DNA of 64,000 bases from a virus. The stretch lies in the IMG/VR virus record IMGVR_UViG_3300042465_007707, positions 1-64,000 of that record, one strand, 5' to 3'. The notes under the pieces are model-generated. The model searched no databases. It saw nothing but the letters and a program-made list of their open reading frames with translations, and had not been told where the DNA came from. This document shows, piece by piece, positions 39,544-47,762 of this stretch (positions are counted from its first letter, which is position 1; every line of letters begins with the position of its first letter). The translations under genes were made by a program, and so were the position numbers.

Positions 39544-41699
39544 AGGTATTTTATTGCTTTTTTAAGACTTTCTATAAGTTTATCGGGCTTGTCAGTATAT
39601 TTACCTGCCTTTTCTAAAATGTCTATCCTTTTTTGTAGTTTTTCTTTTTCTGAACTAATTTCCAAAGGTAACACATTTTTATCAAATTTTTCTTTTATGT
39701 TAATTGATTTAATTACGGATTCGTCTGTTTCTTTAACGAAAATAGTATCGAATATCTCGTCTGGAGTTAAATTATTTCCAAATAAACCTGATCCGCTATT
39801 TTCGTCCACACCCTTATTATATTTTAACAAAGCATTTTTAAAGGAGTTAGCTTTTTGATTTAAAAACCAATTTATTATAATTGCCTTTTCAGTTTTTAAG
39901 TCCTCATCGTCCTCAAATATACTTTGTTCTGTAACGTATTGCTTAACCGACTTATAGTTGTTTAAAACCATTTGATTTTGAATAAGCATAGCTTTGTTAA
40001 GATCCTCTATTAAACTACCTTCCTTAAATGATTTATTTTTAATTAAAGGTATAATAGCATTAACAACATTTTTAGTTACCGACTTGATACCTTCATTTTG
40101 GCTTATTTCAATAGCATCTGAATTTAAAACAAGACTTACCAAAATAGTTTCGTAAAAAACCTTTCCATTTTCAGTTAGAGAAGTATCAGTAAACAGATTT
40201 GATATTTCATTTTCTGTTATTATTCCACATTCTAAAATTGTTTTTTTAAACCTATTTACGGCATTTCTATCATTGTATAGTTCACTAACTATATCTTGTT
40301 CTGAAATAATTGAAATTAAAGCATTTCTACACCCTTCATTATCTTTTATTTGTTGAGATAGTCTAATACCTAAATCTATTTGTCTTTCAGACTTTGCTGT
40401 AGATTTATTATACCTATTTAGTTCTGAAGTTACATAGGAGTTAAAATCAAGATCAAACCTAACTAAAACTGGTTGTTTAAATTTAGCATAAACTTGCTCC
40501 ATATTAATTCCATACCCACCATATTTTAATTCATTATATAGTGTTTTAACGTATGAATCATAATTTTGTTTATAGTTTTTTGTTGCTAACTTTAAACTCA
40601 TTACCCTATTATTACCACTTACTACAATACCATCTATTGTAATTATAGGAGTTCCATTAGCTGTAGGGCTTGTAGTTATTATAATTTCTGGAGTTAATTT
40701 TTCTGCTACCGAAATAACTTTAGCTTGTGCGTTTTTATCACCAGAATAATTCCTATCGTTCACATTCCTTCCTTTATCATCAGTAGGGTAATTTTCAGAA
40801 TTACCAAAAGTTTGTTCGTTATGAGATGCTATTATATTTTCTAATTCAACAACAGCAAAAATAGATTTGTTCTTTTTATTATCAGGAAAAACAAGCTCTC
40901 TTTCTCTACCTAAAACTATATTCGTTTCTAAAAAGTTTTTTCTATATCCTATTTTAAAAAATCCTTCGTTTTTTAATTTCGATATGTTTATTTCAGTTAA
41001 AAGATCAATGTTTGAAACGTTATTTTCTTCTATTGGTTCTGTTGGTTTAAAATCTAATTTTGATTCAATATCTTTTATTTCTGGTATTTTTTCTTCGTCA
41101 AAAACAAAAGTTGTTAAAGGTTTTGCTTGGTATCTATCTTCTTTATAGTCTATATTATTTTTAAGCCAAGATTCTTTTGAATTTAATTTAACAGCATAAT
41201 ATAACTCTTTGAAATTAGTAACAGCACCTATTTTTGTATCTGTTTTTCCTTTGTATAAATTCTTATTTTTCCAATTATCTTCGTTTATGACACCATTTAA
41301 TATTTTAAAATAATCAATGTTATCTCTACCTATTATTCCGTCAAAAGAAAAATTATTACTTTTTAATTCTTTTTTTTCATTATAATAAACCCATAAATCA
41401 AAAAATGATTGTTGGTTTTTGCTATATTCACATTTTTGCAGTTCAGATGCAATTTTAGATATTAAATCTTCTAAACTTTTTTCTTTTGTTGAACCAGCAT
41501 ATCTTACATAAGTTTCTATATTACAACCGAAATTATCAATTTTCCACTTTATAAATTCCTCACCCATTAAATCGGGCGTTTTTATTCTCGAATTATAAGA
41601 ACCTTTGTCATAGCCAGAGGTCATTCTATTATAGCTTACGCCAAATTTATTTATTAAAATTTCGGCTTCTTTTTTCCAATAATCGTAATCTTTATACAT
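39540..41699 (-). CDS. DdrB-like ParB-superfamily polyvalent protein, 719 aa
   Basis: The middle of the protein contains ITIDGIVVSGNNRVMSLKLA (about 355-375), the G-N-x-R motif of the DdrB/ParB-like domain, which in P1 Ddr/Dar proteins lies beside helicase and methylase domains. N-terminal part is a helical module; C-terminal part is helical and acidic. Sits between the giant helicase and the methyltransferase, coupled by ATGA overlap to the former. Probably a defence-avoidance component. Confidence 0.55.
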   Translation of the reverse strand: MYKDYDYWKKEAEILINKFGVSYNRMTSGYDKGSYNSRIKTPDLMGEEFIKWKIDNFGCNIETYVRYAGSTKEKSLEDLISKIASELQKCEYSKNQQSFFDLWVYYNEKKELKSNNFSFDGIIGRDNIDYFKILNGVINEDNWKNKNLYKGKTDTKIGAVTNFKELYYAVKLNSKESWLKNNIDYKEDRYQAKPLTTFVFDEEKIPEIKDIESKLDFKPTEPIEENNVSNIDLLTEINISKLKNEGFFKIGYRKNFLETNIVLGRERELVFPDNKKNKSIFAVVELENIIASHNEQTFGNSENYPTDDKGRNVNDRNYSGDKNAQAKVISVAEKLTPEIIITTSPTANGTPIITIDGIVVSGNNRVMSLKLATKNYKQNYDSYVKTLYNELKYGGYGINMEQVYAKFKQPVLVRFDLDFNSYVTSELNRYNKSTAKSERQIDLGIRLSQQIKDNEGCRNALISIISEQDIVSELYNDRNAVNRFKKTILECGIITENEISNLFTDTSLTENGKVFYETILVSLVLNSDAIEISQNEGIKSVTKNVVNAIIPLIKNKSFKEGSLIEDLNKAMLIQNQMVLNNYKSVKQYVTEQSIFEDDEDLKTEKAIIINWFLNQKANSFKNALLKYNKGVDENSGSGLFGNNLTPDEIFDTIFVKETDESVIKSINIKEKFDKNVLPLEISSEKEKLQKRIDILEKAGKYTDKPDKLIESLKKAIKYL

Positions 41700-41701
41700 T
41701 A

Positions 41702-41920
41702 TTAATCAATATTATTAACTGAATAAAGTCTTTCAACTTCTACTATTGCTTCCGAAATATTGATTTTCCTTGACAAAATCGTTTCAGCTATTGTTTGTAA
41801 TAAAGCATTTCTCAATTCAATATTAGAGTAGTTGTAACAAACTACAGGAGTAACAGATGAATCGCAAAATTCTAACTCTGTTTGAATCTGAATGTAAAGT
41901 TTTTCTAGTAAATTTTCCAT
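41702..41920 (-). CDS. Hypothetical protein, 72 aa
   Basis: Small helical protein (LLEKLYIQIQTELEFCDSS; AETILSRKINISEAIVEVER) with no known motif, 2-3 bp from each neighbour within the polyvalent operon. Possible partner or regulator of the adjacent methyltransferase. Confidence 0.55.
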   Translation of the reverse strand: MENLLEKLYIQIQTELEFCDSSVTPVVCYNYSNIELRNALLQTIAETILSRKINISEAIVEVERLYSVNNID

Positions 41921-41923
41921 TTT

Positions 41924-43156
41924 TTATCTTTTTTTAAATACAACAATTTCAGACGATACGCCAGTTCTTTCAAATATATTAATAGGTAATCTGTAGGCAT
42001 CTATTAAATCAGCTTTTTCAAATATAATTTCTTTAACCTTTGATAATGGCGAATCTAAAAATAATGATCCACCATTATATTGTTCAGCACCTACAATGTA
42101 TATTAAAAGTCCACCTTGAACTAATAAATCTAATCCCCTTGTAATAAAATACTCAGTAAAGTTACCTGCTTTAGTAAAAGAATCCTCTCCCATAGCTATA
42201 TATTTAGAATCTAGTTTACCATAAGGCGGATTTCCTATAACTAACGAATATTTATCTAAATTTTCAGTTTTGTTTTTAATTGTCATATTGCCTTTTAAGA
42301 AGTTTTGCTCAAAATATTTTAGTTCTACTTTAGCGTTTGGATATAGTATTTCACAAATTTTAACTGAGTATTCATTGATTTCATTTGCTACCAACTTAAC
42401 GTCTTTAGGCGCATATTTTAAAAAAGCACCTATACCAACTGAAGGCTCAAAAACAGAATTGTCTGCTATCGTTCCATATCCATATTTATAAGCCAAAGCC
42501 CACATTTTTTTTACAACTGCATCAGGAGTATAAAATTCATACATTAACCCTTTCATTCGTTCTATTCCTATTTCACCAAACTTTTCAAGTCCACCATATC
42601 CAGAATAATAAGATATAAACTCTAGTTCATCATTAGAATAGTTGTCGCTATCTCCTTTTTGTTCTAAAAGCCTTTCGATTGCTTTATTTATTTCATACGG
42701 ATTTTTATAGCTTTCAATATCAGTTTTAATTTCTGGTATTAATTCTTCTTCAATATCTTCTTCTTCATCAATATCTTCACCAATTATTTTAGATAATTTT
42801 TTTGGATCAAAATAAAAATCTAATTCTGTATAATTTTTAAGTTCCTCAATATCTATATAACCTAATTCAGCATCTTCCATATCTCCATTTAGAATAGTGA
42901 ATCCAAACGCTTGTAATTGTTCTTCCTCAATATCTTTCTCTAATATGTACCAATCACTAGACGAACTGAAGTAATGTAAATAAGCTATTTTTTGTAATTT
43001 CGGTATTCCGTCCGTTTCGTATGTTTTCGGCATAGTAGTAATAGTTGTGTATAAATCATCTATTACTTCATTATAGCTATCTAAATTGCTTTTAACTACT
43101 TCATATTGCCCTTTTCCGAAAAACGGCTTTACAACCTTTAATTTATCTATTTCCAT
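41924..43156 (-). CDS. N6-adenine DNA methyltransferase, 410 aa
   Basis: SAM-dependent methyltransferase. YEFYTPDAVVKKMW (about 213) leads into VFEPSVGIGAFL (motif I, about 236-247), then VIGNPPYGK (motif IV NPPY, about 305), GGLLIYIVGAEQYN and FERTGVSSEIVVF. The N-terminal 200 residues are acidic and less conserved. It resembles the methylase part of P1 DarB, here as a separate gene beside the helicase. Likely modifies phage or incoming DNA against restriction. Confidence 0.8.
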   Translation of the reverse strand: MEIDKLKVVKPFFGKGQYEVVKSNLDSYNEVIDDLYTTITTMPKTYETDGIPKLQKIAYLHYFSSSSDWYILEKDIEEEQLQAFGFTILNGDMEDAELGYIDIEELKNYTELDFYFDPKKLSKIIGEDIDEEEDIEEELIPEIKTDIESYKNPYEINKAIERLLEQKGDSDNYSNDELEFISYYSGYGGLEKFGEIGIERMKGLMYEFYTPDAVVKKMWALAYKYGYGTIADNSVFEPSVGIGAFLKYAPKDVKLVANEINEYSVKICEILYPNAKVELKYFEQNFLKGNMTIKNKTENLDKYSLVIGNPPYGKLDSKYIAMGEDSFTKAGNFTEYFITRGLDLLVQGGLLIYIVGAEQYNGGSLFLDSPLSKVKEIIFEKADLIDAYRLPINIFERTGVSSEIVVFKKR

Positions 43157-43168
43157 TTTGTTTTATTT

Positions 43169-45481
43169 TTATACAATGTTAATCAAAAGTTTTAACCCTC
43201 GTATCTGTTTTTCTATAATATTTTTTTGATCCCCTTCAAGCATAGGTACTAACAATTCTAAACCACGAACCTGAGTTTCTAAAATTGATTCTTCGCTTTC
43301 TTGTTCTATTGTTTCGTGTTTTAAAGCTTTTTCAAACTCATCAATACTTTTCTTTTCTGTTTTTTTATCCCTTCCATCAATAGAACCTAAAGAATAAGCT
43401 TCAATTGATTTAGCCCCATTAAAATCTGGAACATAACCAAATTGATACGCTGTGTTTTCATATCCTTTTGTGTAAAAATCGTATAGTTCAACTATATCTT
43501 CATTTTCCTTTTCCATTTTAGCTAGATCCTCGTAATATTCTGGATTCTCCTTAATATGTGTTTTTGCCGTTTCAACAACTGCTTGTTCTGGTGTTAATTT
43601 ACGTTCAGCTACCTTTTTTAATGTAGCCAAATGTTCCATTTCGTGTTCAGTTCCTTTTGCTAGTTCTCCACCACCTTTGAATTTTTTAGTTTTAATATAT
43701 TCTTTTGCGTCTTCAATGTAAGTTTCTATTTCATCAATTACACTATCAAAAGAATCATCACCACTAAAATATATTTGAGGTCTATTTTGTTGAAACCTTC
43801 CCCTTGTAGCATCTTTATTTGCTATAACAACCGATAAGCTCCTATCTATACCATAAGGTAGATTAGATTCATTTTGTGAATGATCCGCAATCCTTAATTG
43901 AATAGAACCTATTGAATCATTTTCTTCGTTTGTATCGTCCTCTGAATAAACATCAATAGTGTTATACTTATAATTTCCGAATTTATTTTTAGCCCACTCT
44001 TGAACTTCATCTAATAAATCTTCTGAACTGGAATTAATAGCTGAAACAACTCTATTTTCAATGTTTTCAAATTCTCCTTCTTCAGTTAATTCATAGTAAT
44101 AAGAATCATCATAATATTCTTCAATTGGATAATCGTCTATACTTTCTTCCTCATCTAATTCATAAATAAATTTATATTTATCAATCTTTTTTTCTAATGA
44201 AACGCTAAATTCACTATCTCCAAAATCACCAATAGTAGCCCCTTCGTATTCACTTTTAGCATCTTCGTAACTCATTGTTACAAGTTTAATTTCAGAATCA
44301 TCGTCCGTATCAAATCTAACTTGGTAAAGTTCTAATTCAACTTCGTCACCAATTCCACCACCACCTTTGAATTTCTTCTCTGAATTAGGCATCCTTTTCA
44401 TTGAATAAAAATCGCTATTTACTACAAATCCAAATTTACTATAATAGTTGATTAGATATTCCTTCGTAATTTTAGATTTCTTTTCTTCGTTGTCTAAAAA
44501 GTAAGTGTGTTTAGGGCTTGGTTCTAAATAAATAGTAACCTTAAACTCGTCTGCTTTATCAACTATTTTTTGTAAATATTTTTTAGCATCAATTGATTGA
44601 TTTTTTTTCTCAAAAACATCTAAAATAACAACATTATTTTCTTTGTAAGGTTGGATTTCATTTGGCAAAGAAAAAGAAATATTCATTTCATCTGAAATCG
44701 GCTTATACCAATCAATAAACCATTTACTAAATGATTGTACACCTTGTATTCCACCACCACCTTCAAATTTTTTAGTAGGTTTGTGTCCCCAGATTAATAG
44801 GGCTGTATGTTTTCTAGTTTTACGACCTTTATCATCGTAAAGCTCACCTTTCATACCACTCATTCGCTTGATAAATGATATTTGCTTTTTAGCCCAACGC
44901 CACATATCAGAACTCCATAGTTTATATGGTATATCCTTCATTTTCATTAGCCACCTTGCGGATTCTCTACCTGAATCAATACCTTGCTTGTTCGCTTCAG
45001 ATTCACTCAATCCTGCTTGTTTTCCTTCTGGTGAATTATAGAAATTTGTTATCTCAGATTTACTCATATTTACAAGTGACTTCCACTCGGCATAAGTTTC
45101 AGCATCTAATTTTTTGCCTTCTGGTGTGTTGTAAAAAGCTTTTAGCTCAGATGGTGTCATGTTGGATATATTACCACCTTGTATATATTTAGCCAGAATT
45201 TCAGCTTCTTCATCACCAATAGCAACACCATTTCCTTCCATTTGATTTAATGTAGAAAGTATTTCTTTTGGCGTTCCTTTTACGGTTAAAACCTTGTCAG
45301 ATTGAACGGTCTTTTTGTTTATTATAACCTCGTTCCCTTCAAGTTCTACAGGAGTACCACCTTGGTCGGTTACAATAGCTTTAATACCACCTAGTGAATT
45401 GCCCTCTGAATCGTAATGTGCTTTGCCTTTCAGCATACCGCCTTTTGATCCATTATTAGTTTCGAAAAATCTTTTAGCCAT
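43169..45481 (-). CDS. Modular polyvalent-type protein with GG motifs and QIRGL tag, 770 aa
   Basis: N-terminal domain GGMLKGKAHYDSEGNSLGG and VELEGNEVIINKK, typical of Bacteroidetes phage head-associated 'GG' proteins, then MSGMKGELYDDKGRKTRKHT (DUF5872-like impression). Modules are divided by IQGGNI, FEGGGGI, FKGGGGI and FKGGGEL. The C-terminus carries the QIRGL tandem tag also found at 34155-34499. First gene of the 11-kb operon, with promoter TAAATTTG at 45499-45506. Function unknown; injected defence-evasion protein is plausible. Confidence 0.55.
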   Translation of the reverse strand: MAKRFFETNNGSKGGMLKGKAHYDSEGNSLGGIKAIVTDQGGTPVELEGNEVIINKKTVQSDKVLTVKGTPKEILSTLNQMEGNGVAIGDEEAEILAKYIQGGNISNMTPSELKAFYNTPEGKKLDAETYAEWKSLVNMSKSEITNFYNSPEGKQAGLSESEANKQGIDSGRESARWLMKMKDIPYKLWSSDMWRWAKKQISFIKRMSGMKGELYDDKGRKTRKHTALLIWGHKPTKKFEGGGGIQGVQSFSKWFIDWYKPISDEMNISFSLPNEIQPYKENNVVILDVFEKKNQSIDAKKYLQKIVDKADEFKVTIYLEPSPKHTYFLDNEEKKSKITKEYLINYYSKFGFVVNSDFYSMKRMPNSEKKFKGGGGIGDEVELELYQVRFDTDDDSEIKLVTMSYEDAKSEYEGATIGDFGDSEFSVSLEKKIDKYKFIYELDEEESIDDYPIEEYYDDSYYYELTEEGEFENIENRVVSAINSSSEDLLDEVQEWAKNKFGNYKYNTIDVYSEDDTNEENDSIGSIQLRIADHSQNESNLPYGIDRSLSVVIANKDATRGRFQQNRPQIYFSGDDSFDSVIDEIETYIEDAKEYIKTKKFKGGGELAKGTEHEMEHLATLKKVAERKLTPEQAVVETAKTHIKENPEYYEDLAKMEKENEDIVELYDFYTKGYENTAYQFGYVPDFNGAKSIEAYSLGSIDGRDKKTEKKSIDEFEKALKHETIEQESEESILETQVRGLELLVPMLEGDQKNIIEKQIRGLKLLINIV

Positions 45482-45498
45482 AAAATATAAAATATAGA

Positions 45499-45506
45499 CA
45501 AATTTA
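45499..45506 (-). promoter_or_regulatory. Bacteroidetes -7 promoter element (TAAATTTG)
   Basis: Minus-strand TAAATTTG 17 bp before the 770-aa start; promoter of the polyvalent operon. A separate hairpin GTAGGCtcaacGCCTAC (45551-45567) lies just upstream and may be an operator or leftover terminator. Confidence 0.55.
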
Positions 45507-45605
45507 CCTTTAATTATTTTATTTACGAAATTTTGATTATATTTGACCTCGTAGGCTCAACGCCTACATTCTTTACTATTCTTGTCGGAATTACTTGTTG
45601 AAGAA

Positions 45606-45641
45606 AAAAAAGTAGGATAACGCTCGTTGTCCTACTTTTTT
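45606..45641 (-). terminator. Rho-independent terminator
   Basis: Minus-strand AAGTAGGA / TCCTACTT hairpin followed by T8, downstream of 45652-45876. Confidence 0.8.
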
Positions 45642-45651
45642 GTTTTAATGC

Positions 45652-45876
45652 TTATCTAATAAATCTCCTTCTGGAACTTTTTATCTTCCTTGCTTTTTTA
45701 ATAGCTTTTGACGAGTTTTTCCTTTGCTTTATCATTTTCTTTTTTGAAAACTTATCATAGTTTGAAATAATTTTTTCACGATTCTCTTTATCTTGATTGT
45801 GAGAAACCCCTTTGTTGTAGTTTAAACCACTGTAGCAGGACATTAAAAGTAAAAGCAATAAGAATATGAGTTTCAT
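45652..45876 (-). CDS. Small basic lipoprotein, 74 aa
   Basis: Lipoprotein signal (MKLIFLLLLLLMSCYSG; Cys14 in a LMSC lipobox) followed by a very basic tail (KKARKIKSSRRRFIR). Overlaps the upstream gene at TAATG. A lipid-anchored cationic peptide could act in the envelope, e.g. superinfection exclusion; this is a guess from layout. Confidence 0.55.
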   Translation of the reverse strand: MKLIFLLLLLLMSCYSGLNYNKGVSHNQDKENREKIISNYDKFSKKKMIKQRKNSSKAIKKARKIKSSRRRFIR

Positions 45877-45971
45877 TATTTTTCGTCCTCTTCAGGTGAT
45901 TTATTGAATTGTTTTATTCTAATTTGGATCAATTCATTTTCAGATTTAACTTGTTCAGTTGATTTGCTCAT
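45876..45971 (-). CDS. Tiny charged peptide, 31 aa
   Basis: MSKSTEQVKSENELIQIRIK followed by QFNKSPEEDEK: charged single helix. Stop and next start share TAATG, and the start overlaps the preceding gene by 17 bp. Short, so support is mainly the tight coupling. Confidence 0.4.
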   Translation of the reverse strand: MSKSTEQVKSENELIQIRIKQFNKSPEEDEK

Positions 45972-46347
45972 TAATTACATTTTTTAAACTCCATATAAAG
46001 TTTGGTTGATTATACCTACCCATTTTTTTTTCTCCTGTCATGTTTAAAATACCATGATCCGTTAGCTTTGTCATAGCACGTCTAATTGAAGTTATAGGAA
46101 CTGAATCATAAAGTTTTTCGTAAGCTTCTAAAACTTCATAAGGAGTCATTCCATTGCCGTTTTCTCTGATTATAGATTCAACCCTAGATTCTTGATTTTT
46201 ATCGTTTAAAACAATTCTTTTCCCCCTTACTTCAGGAACAGTAGTAAAATTATCTTTAACGATTGCCGTTGCTCCTTGGTTGCTGCCGAATAAAGTATTC
46301 TCAGTAACTAAAATCCCTTCTTTATTTCTTTTAAAAAAACTAAACAT
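45955..46347 (-). CDS. Winged-helix DNA-binding protein, 130 aa
   Basis: N-terminal disordered part (NTLFGSNQGATAIVKDNF) and a C-terminal winged helix: MTPYEVLEAYEKL, ITSIRRAMTKLTDHGIL, then the wing GEKKMGRYNQPNFIW. Recognition-helix pattern T-S-I-R-R-A-M-T-K-L resembles MarR-like or replication-initiator wHTH domains. Likely transcription regulator of the phage. Confidence 0.6.
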   Translation of the reverse strand: MFSFFKRNKEGILVTENTLFGSNQGATAIVKDNFTTVPEVRGKRIVLNDKNQESRVESIIRENGNGMTPYEVLEAYEKLYDSVPITSIRRAMTKLTDHGILNMTGEKKMGRYNQPNFIWSLKNVINEQIN

Positions 46348-46362
46348 AACTTTGAATTTAAA

Positions 46363-46391
46363 AATTAGGGAGGGTTTAATCTCCCTAAAAA
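46363..46391 (-). terminator. Rho-independent terminator
   Basis: Minus-strand TTAGGGAG / CTCCCTAA hairpin followed by TTTTT; ends 46398-46883. Confidence 0.8.
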
Positions 46392-46397
46392 TGAATA

Positions 46398-46883
46398 TTA
46401 ATTTTCTTCTACTACTTCAGGTGCTACTCTTGAAATTTCTTTATCCAGTTCTTCTTTATATGGAAAAACGTCAACGATTGGCGAAATTGATACTGATAAT
46501 ATTGTATAATCAGCAATTAAGTGAGTTAAAGATTCTTTTAAGTTATCGCAAGCGTTAGAAACTGAATCCGCTTTTACTAAATATTTAGCTTTAATCATTT
46601 TTATTTTATCGCTTTCTAAAGTAGCATCCTGCATTGAAGCTATAATTACATACCAGTCATCATGATTTTCGTAATCGAAAATATCAACTATAGGAAAAGG
46701 AACTAAACCTACTACTGAAAATTCACCACGAATTGTACTACCTAGCTCTTCATAAACCCTGCTTTCTGCATCCGTATAGCTTAATGCTGAAAATAAATGA
46801 GTATCTGTAACTCTTTTGAAAGTACCATCTTCGCTTTGTTTTGTGTACTTTACTTTTCCTTGAAACCAATTGTTTGTTGTCAT
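46398..46883 (-). CDS. DUF4494 family protein, 161 aa
   Basis: Bacteroidetes phage/plasmid family DUF4494: starts NWFQGKVKYTKQSEDGTFKR, then THLFSALSYTDAESRVYEEL, the typical 'W-x-V-x-Y..EDG...DA.S.TEAE' pattern, followed by a second half repeating the fold. Function of the family is unknown. Supports a Bacteroidetes host. Confidence 0.75.
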   Translation of the reverse strand: MTTNNWFQGKVKYTKQSEDGTFKRVTDTHLFSALSYTDAESRVYEELGSTIRGEFSVVGLVPFPIVDIFDYENHDDWYVIIASMQDATLESDKIKMIKAKYLVKADSVSNACDNLKESLTHLIADYTILSVSISPIVDVFPYKEELDKEISRVAPEVVEEN

Positions 46884-46913
46884 AATTGTCTGTTTTTATT
46901 TATTATTACTTGT

Positions 46914-47243
46914 TTAATTACTTAATTTATAGCTTGAAAAAGCTAAATTTTGCTCGTTCCATTCTTTAACGTCAATATCCCAGTTCTTTTTATTTTTTAA
47001 AGCGAAAAGAATCTGACTAAGACGATCTTTATTATTAACCATTATTTTCTTCTGATAATAATTTAAATCATCTGTATCCAATAAAATATCAATATTTGGA
47101 ATTATGATCTCGTATGTCGTTTTATAAAAATCCTTACAATAAGCCGAACCTTCGCAAAAAATCAAAGTTTTTGGTATATCTCCTGAAGATAAGAGCTGAA
47201 AAGCTTCCTCTCTTAAATCTGAATAAAGGACGTTTTCACTCAT
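46914..47243 (-). CDS. Hypothetical protein, 109 aa
   Basis: Soluble alpha/beta protein (YSDLREEAFQLLSSGDIPK; NIDILLDTDDLNYYQKKI). Overlaps the upstream gene by one base. No motif recognised. Confidence 0.55.
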   Translation of the reverse strand: MSENVLYSDLREEAFQLLSSGDIPKTLIFCEGSAYCKDFYKTTYEIIIPNIDILLDTDDLNYYQKKIMVNNKDRLSQILFALKNKKNWDIDVKEWNEQNLAFSSYKLSN

Positions 47244-47446
47244 TACCTAATTGCAATAGATGAATTAAGTATCGGTGTAATAGAAAGCGAATCGGTCGAT
47301 TCTTTATCGTATTTTACCAAAATAATACCGTCATAAATACCTCTTTTAATAATGTACTTAACCCCTTTTACAGTTAATGTAATGGCCTCAACTTCATCTA
47401 ATGATAGCAAGCCTTCTTTTCGCTTATCTCCTATTTCTAATCTCAT
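47243..47446 (-). CDS. Hypothetical protein, 67 aa
   Basis: Small beta-rich protein (EAITLTVKGVKYIIKRGIYD). Leader AACGACAAAATC directly precedes the ATG, a variant of the recurring ACGACAAGA leader. Coupled to the downstream gene. Function unknown. Confidence 0.55.
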   Translation of the reverse strand: MRLEIGDKRKEGLLSLDEVEAITLTVKGVKYIIKRGIYDGIILVKYDKESTDSLSITPILNSSIAIR

Positions 47447-47460
47447 GATTTTGTCGTTTT

Positions 47461-47697
47461 TTAATTATTAGTACCGTTGAATTTATCTGAAAAAAAAGAT
47501 TTAATACCAAAACAGTATAAATTTTCTCCCATATCTTTCATTTGAAAGGCTGACTTTGGAAACCAGTTTTTTGATCCATGTATATCAATTAACACAGCTT
47601 TTTCAGTAGATTTTTCTACATTAGCAAAAAAATTGCCTACCATGTGAATACAACCATTCGATTGTACTTGTTTGTTTAATTCTTCTATTGCGCTCAT
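47461..47697 (-). CDS. Hypothetical protein, 78 aa
   Basis: Start chosen at MSAIEELNKQVQSNG (47697), since a TATATTTG promoter (47717-47724) lies inside the longer frame and the leader ACGACAAGATT precedes this ATG. Alpha/beta protein (GCIHMVGNFFANVE; VLIDIHGSKNWFPKSAFQ) with a small OB/Sm-like impression. Function unknown. Confidence 0.55.
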   Translation of the reverse strand: MSAIEELNKQVQSNGCIHMVGNFFANVEKSTEKAVLIDIHGSKNWFPKSAFQMKDMGENLYCFGIKSFFSDKFNGTNN

Positions 47698-47716
47698 AAT
47701 CTTGTCGTATTTTTGA

Positions 47717-47762
47717 CAAATATACAAATTAAATTGAATCAACAAATTATTTTGTAAAATAA
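47717..47762 (-). promoter_or_regulatory. Early promoter with palindromic operator
   Basis: -7 box TATATTTG at 47717-47724. Palindrome TTATTTTGTAAAATAA at 47747-47762, 22 bp further upstream, overlaps the expected -33 region. The same palindrome occurs at four other early promoters. Confidence 0.6.

Noticed and set aside
32835-41148. Plus-strand frames inside the giant polyvalent genes
   Set aside because: Antisense shadows caused by Lys/Glu-rich, AT-rich coding sequence; no start context.
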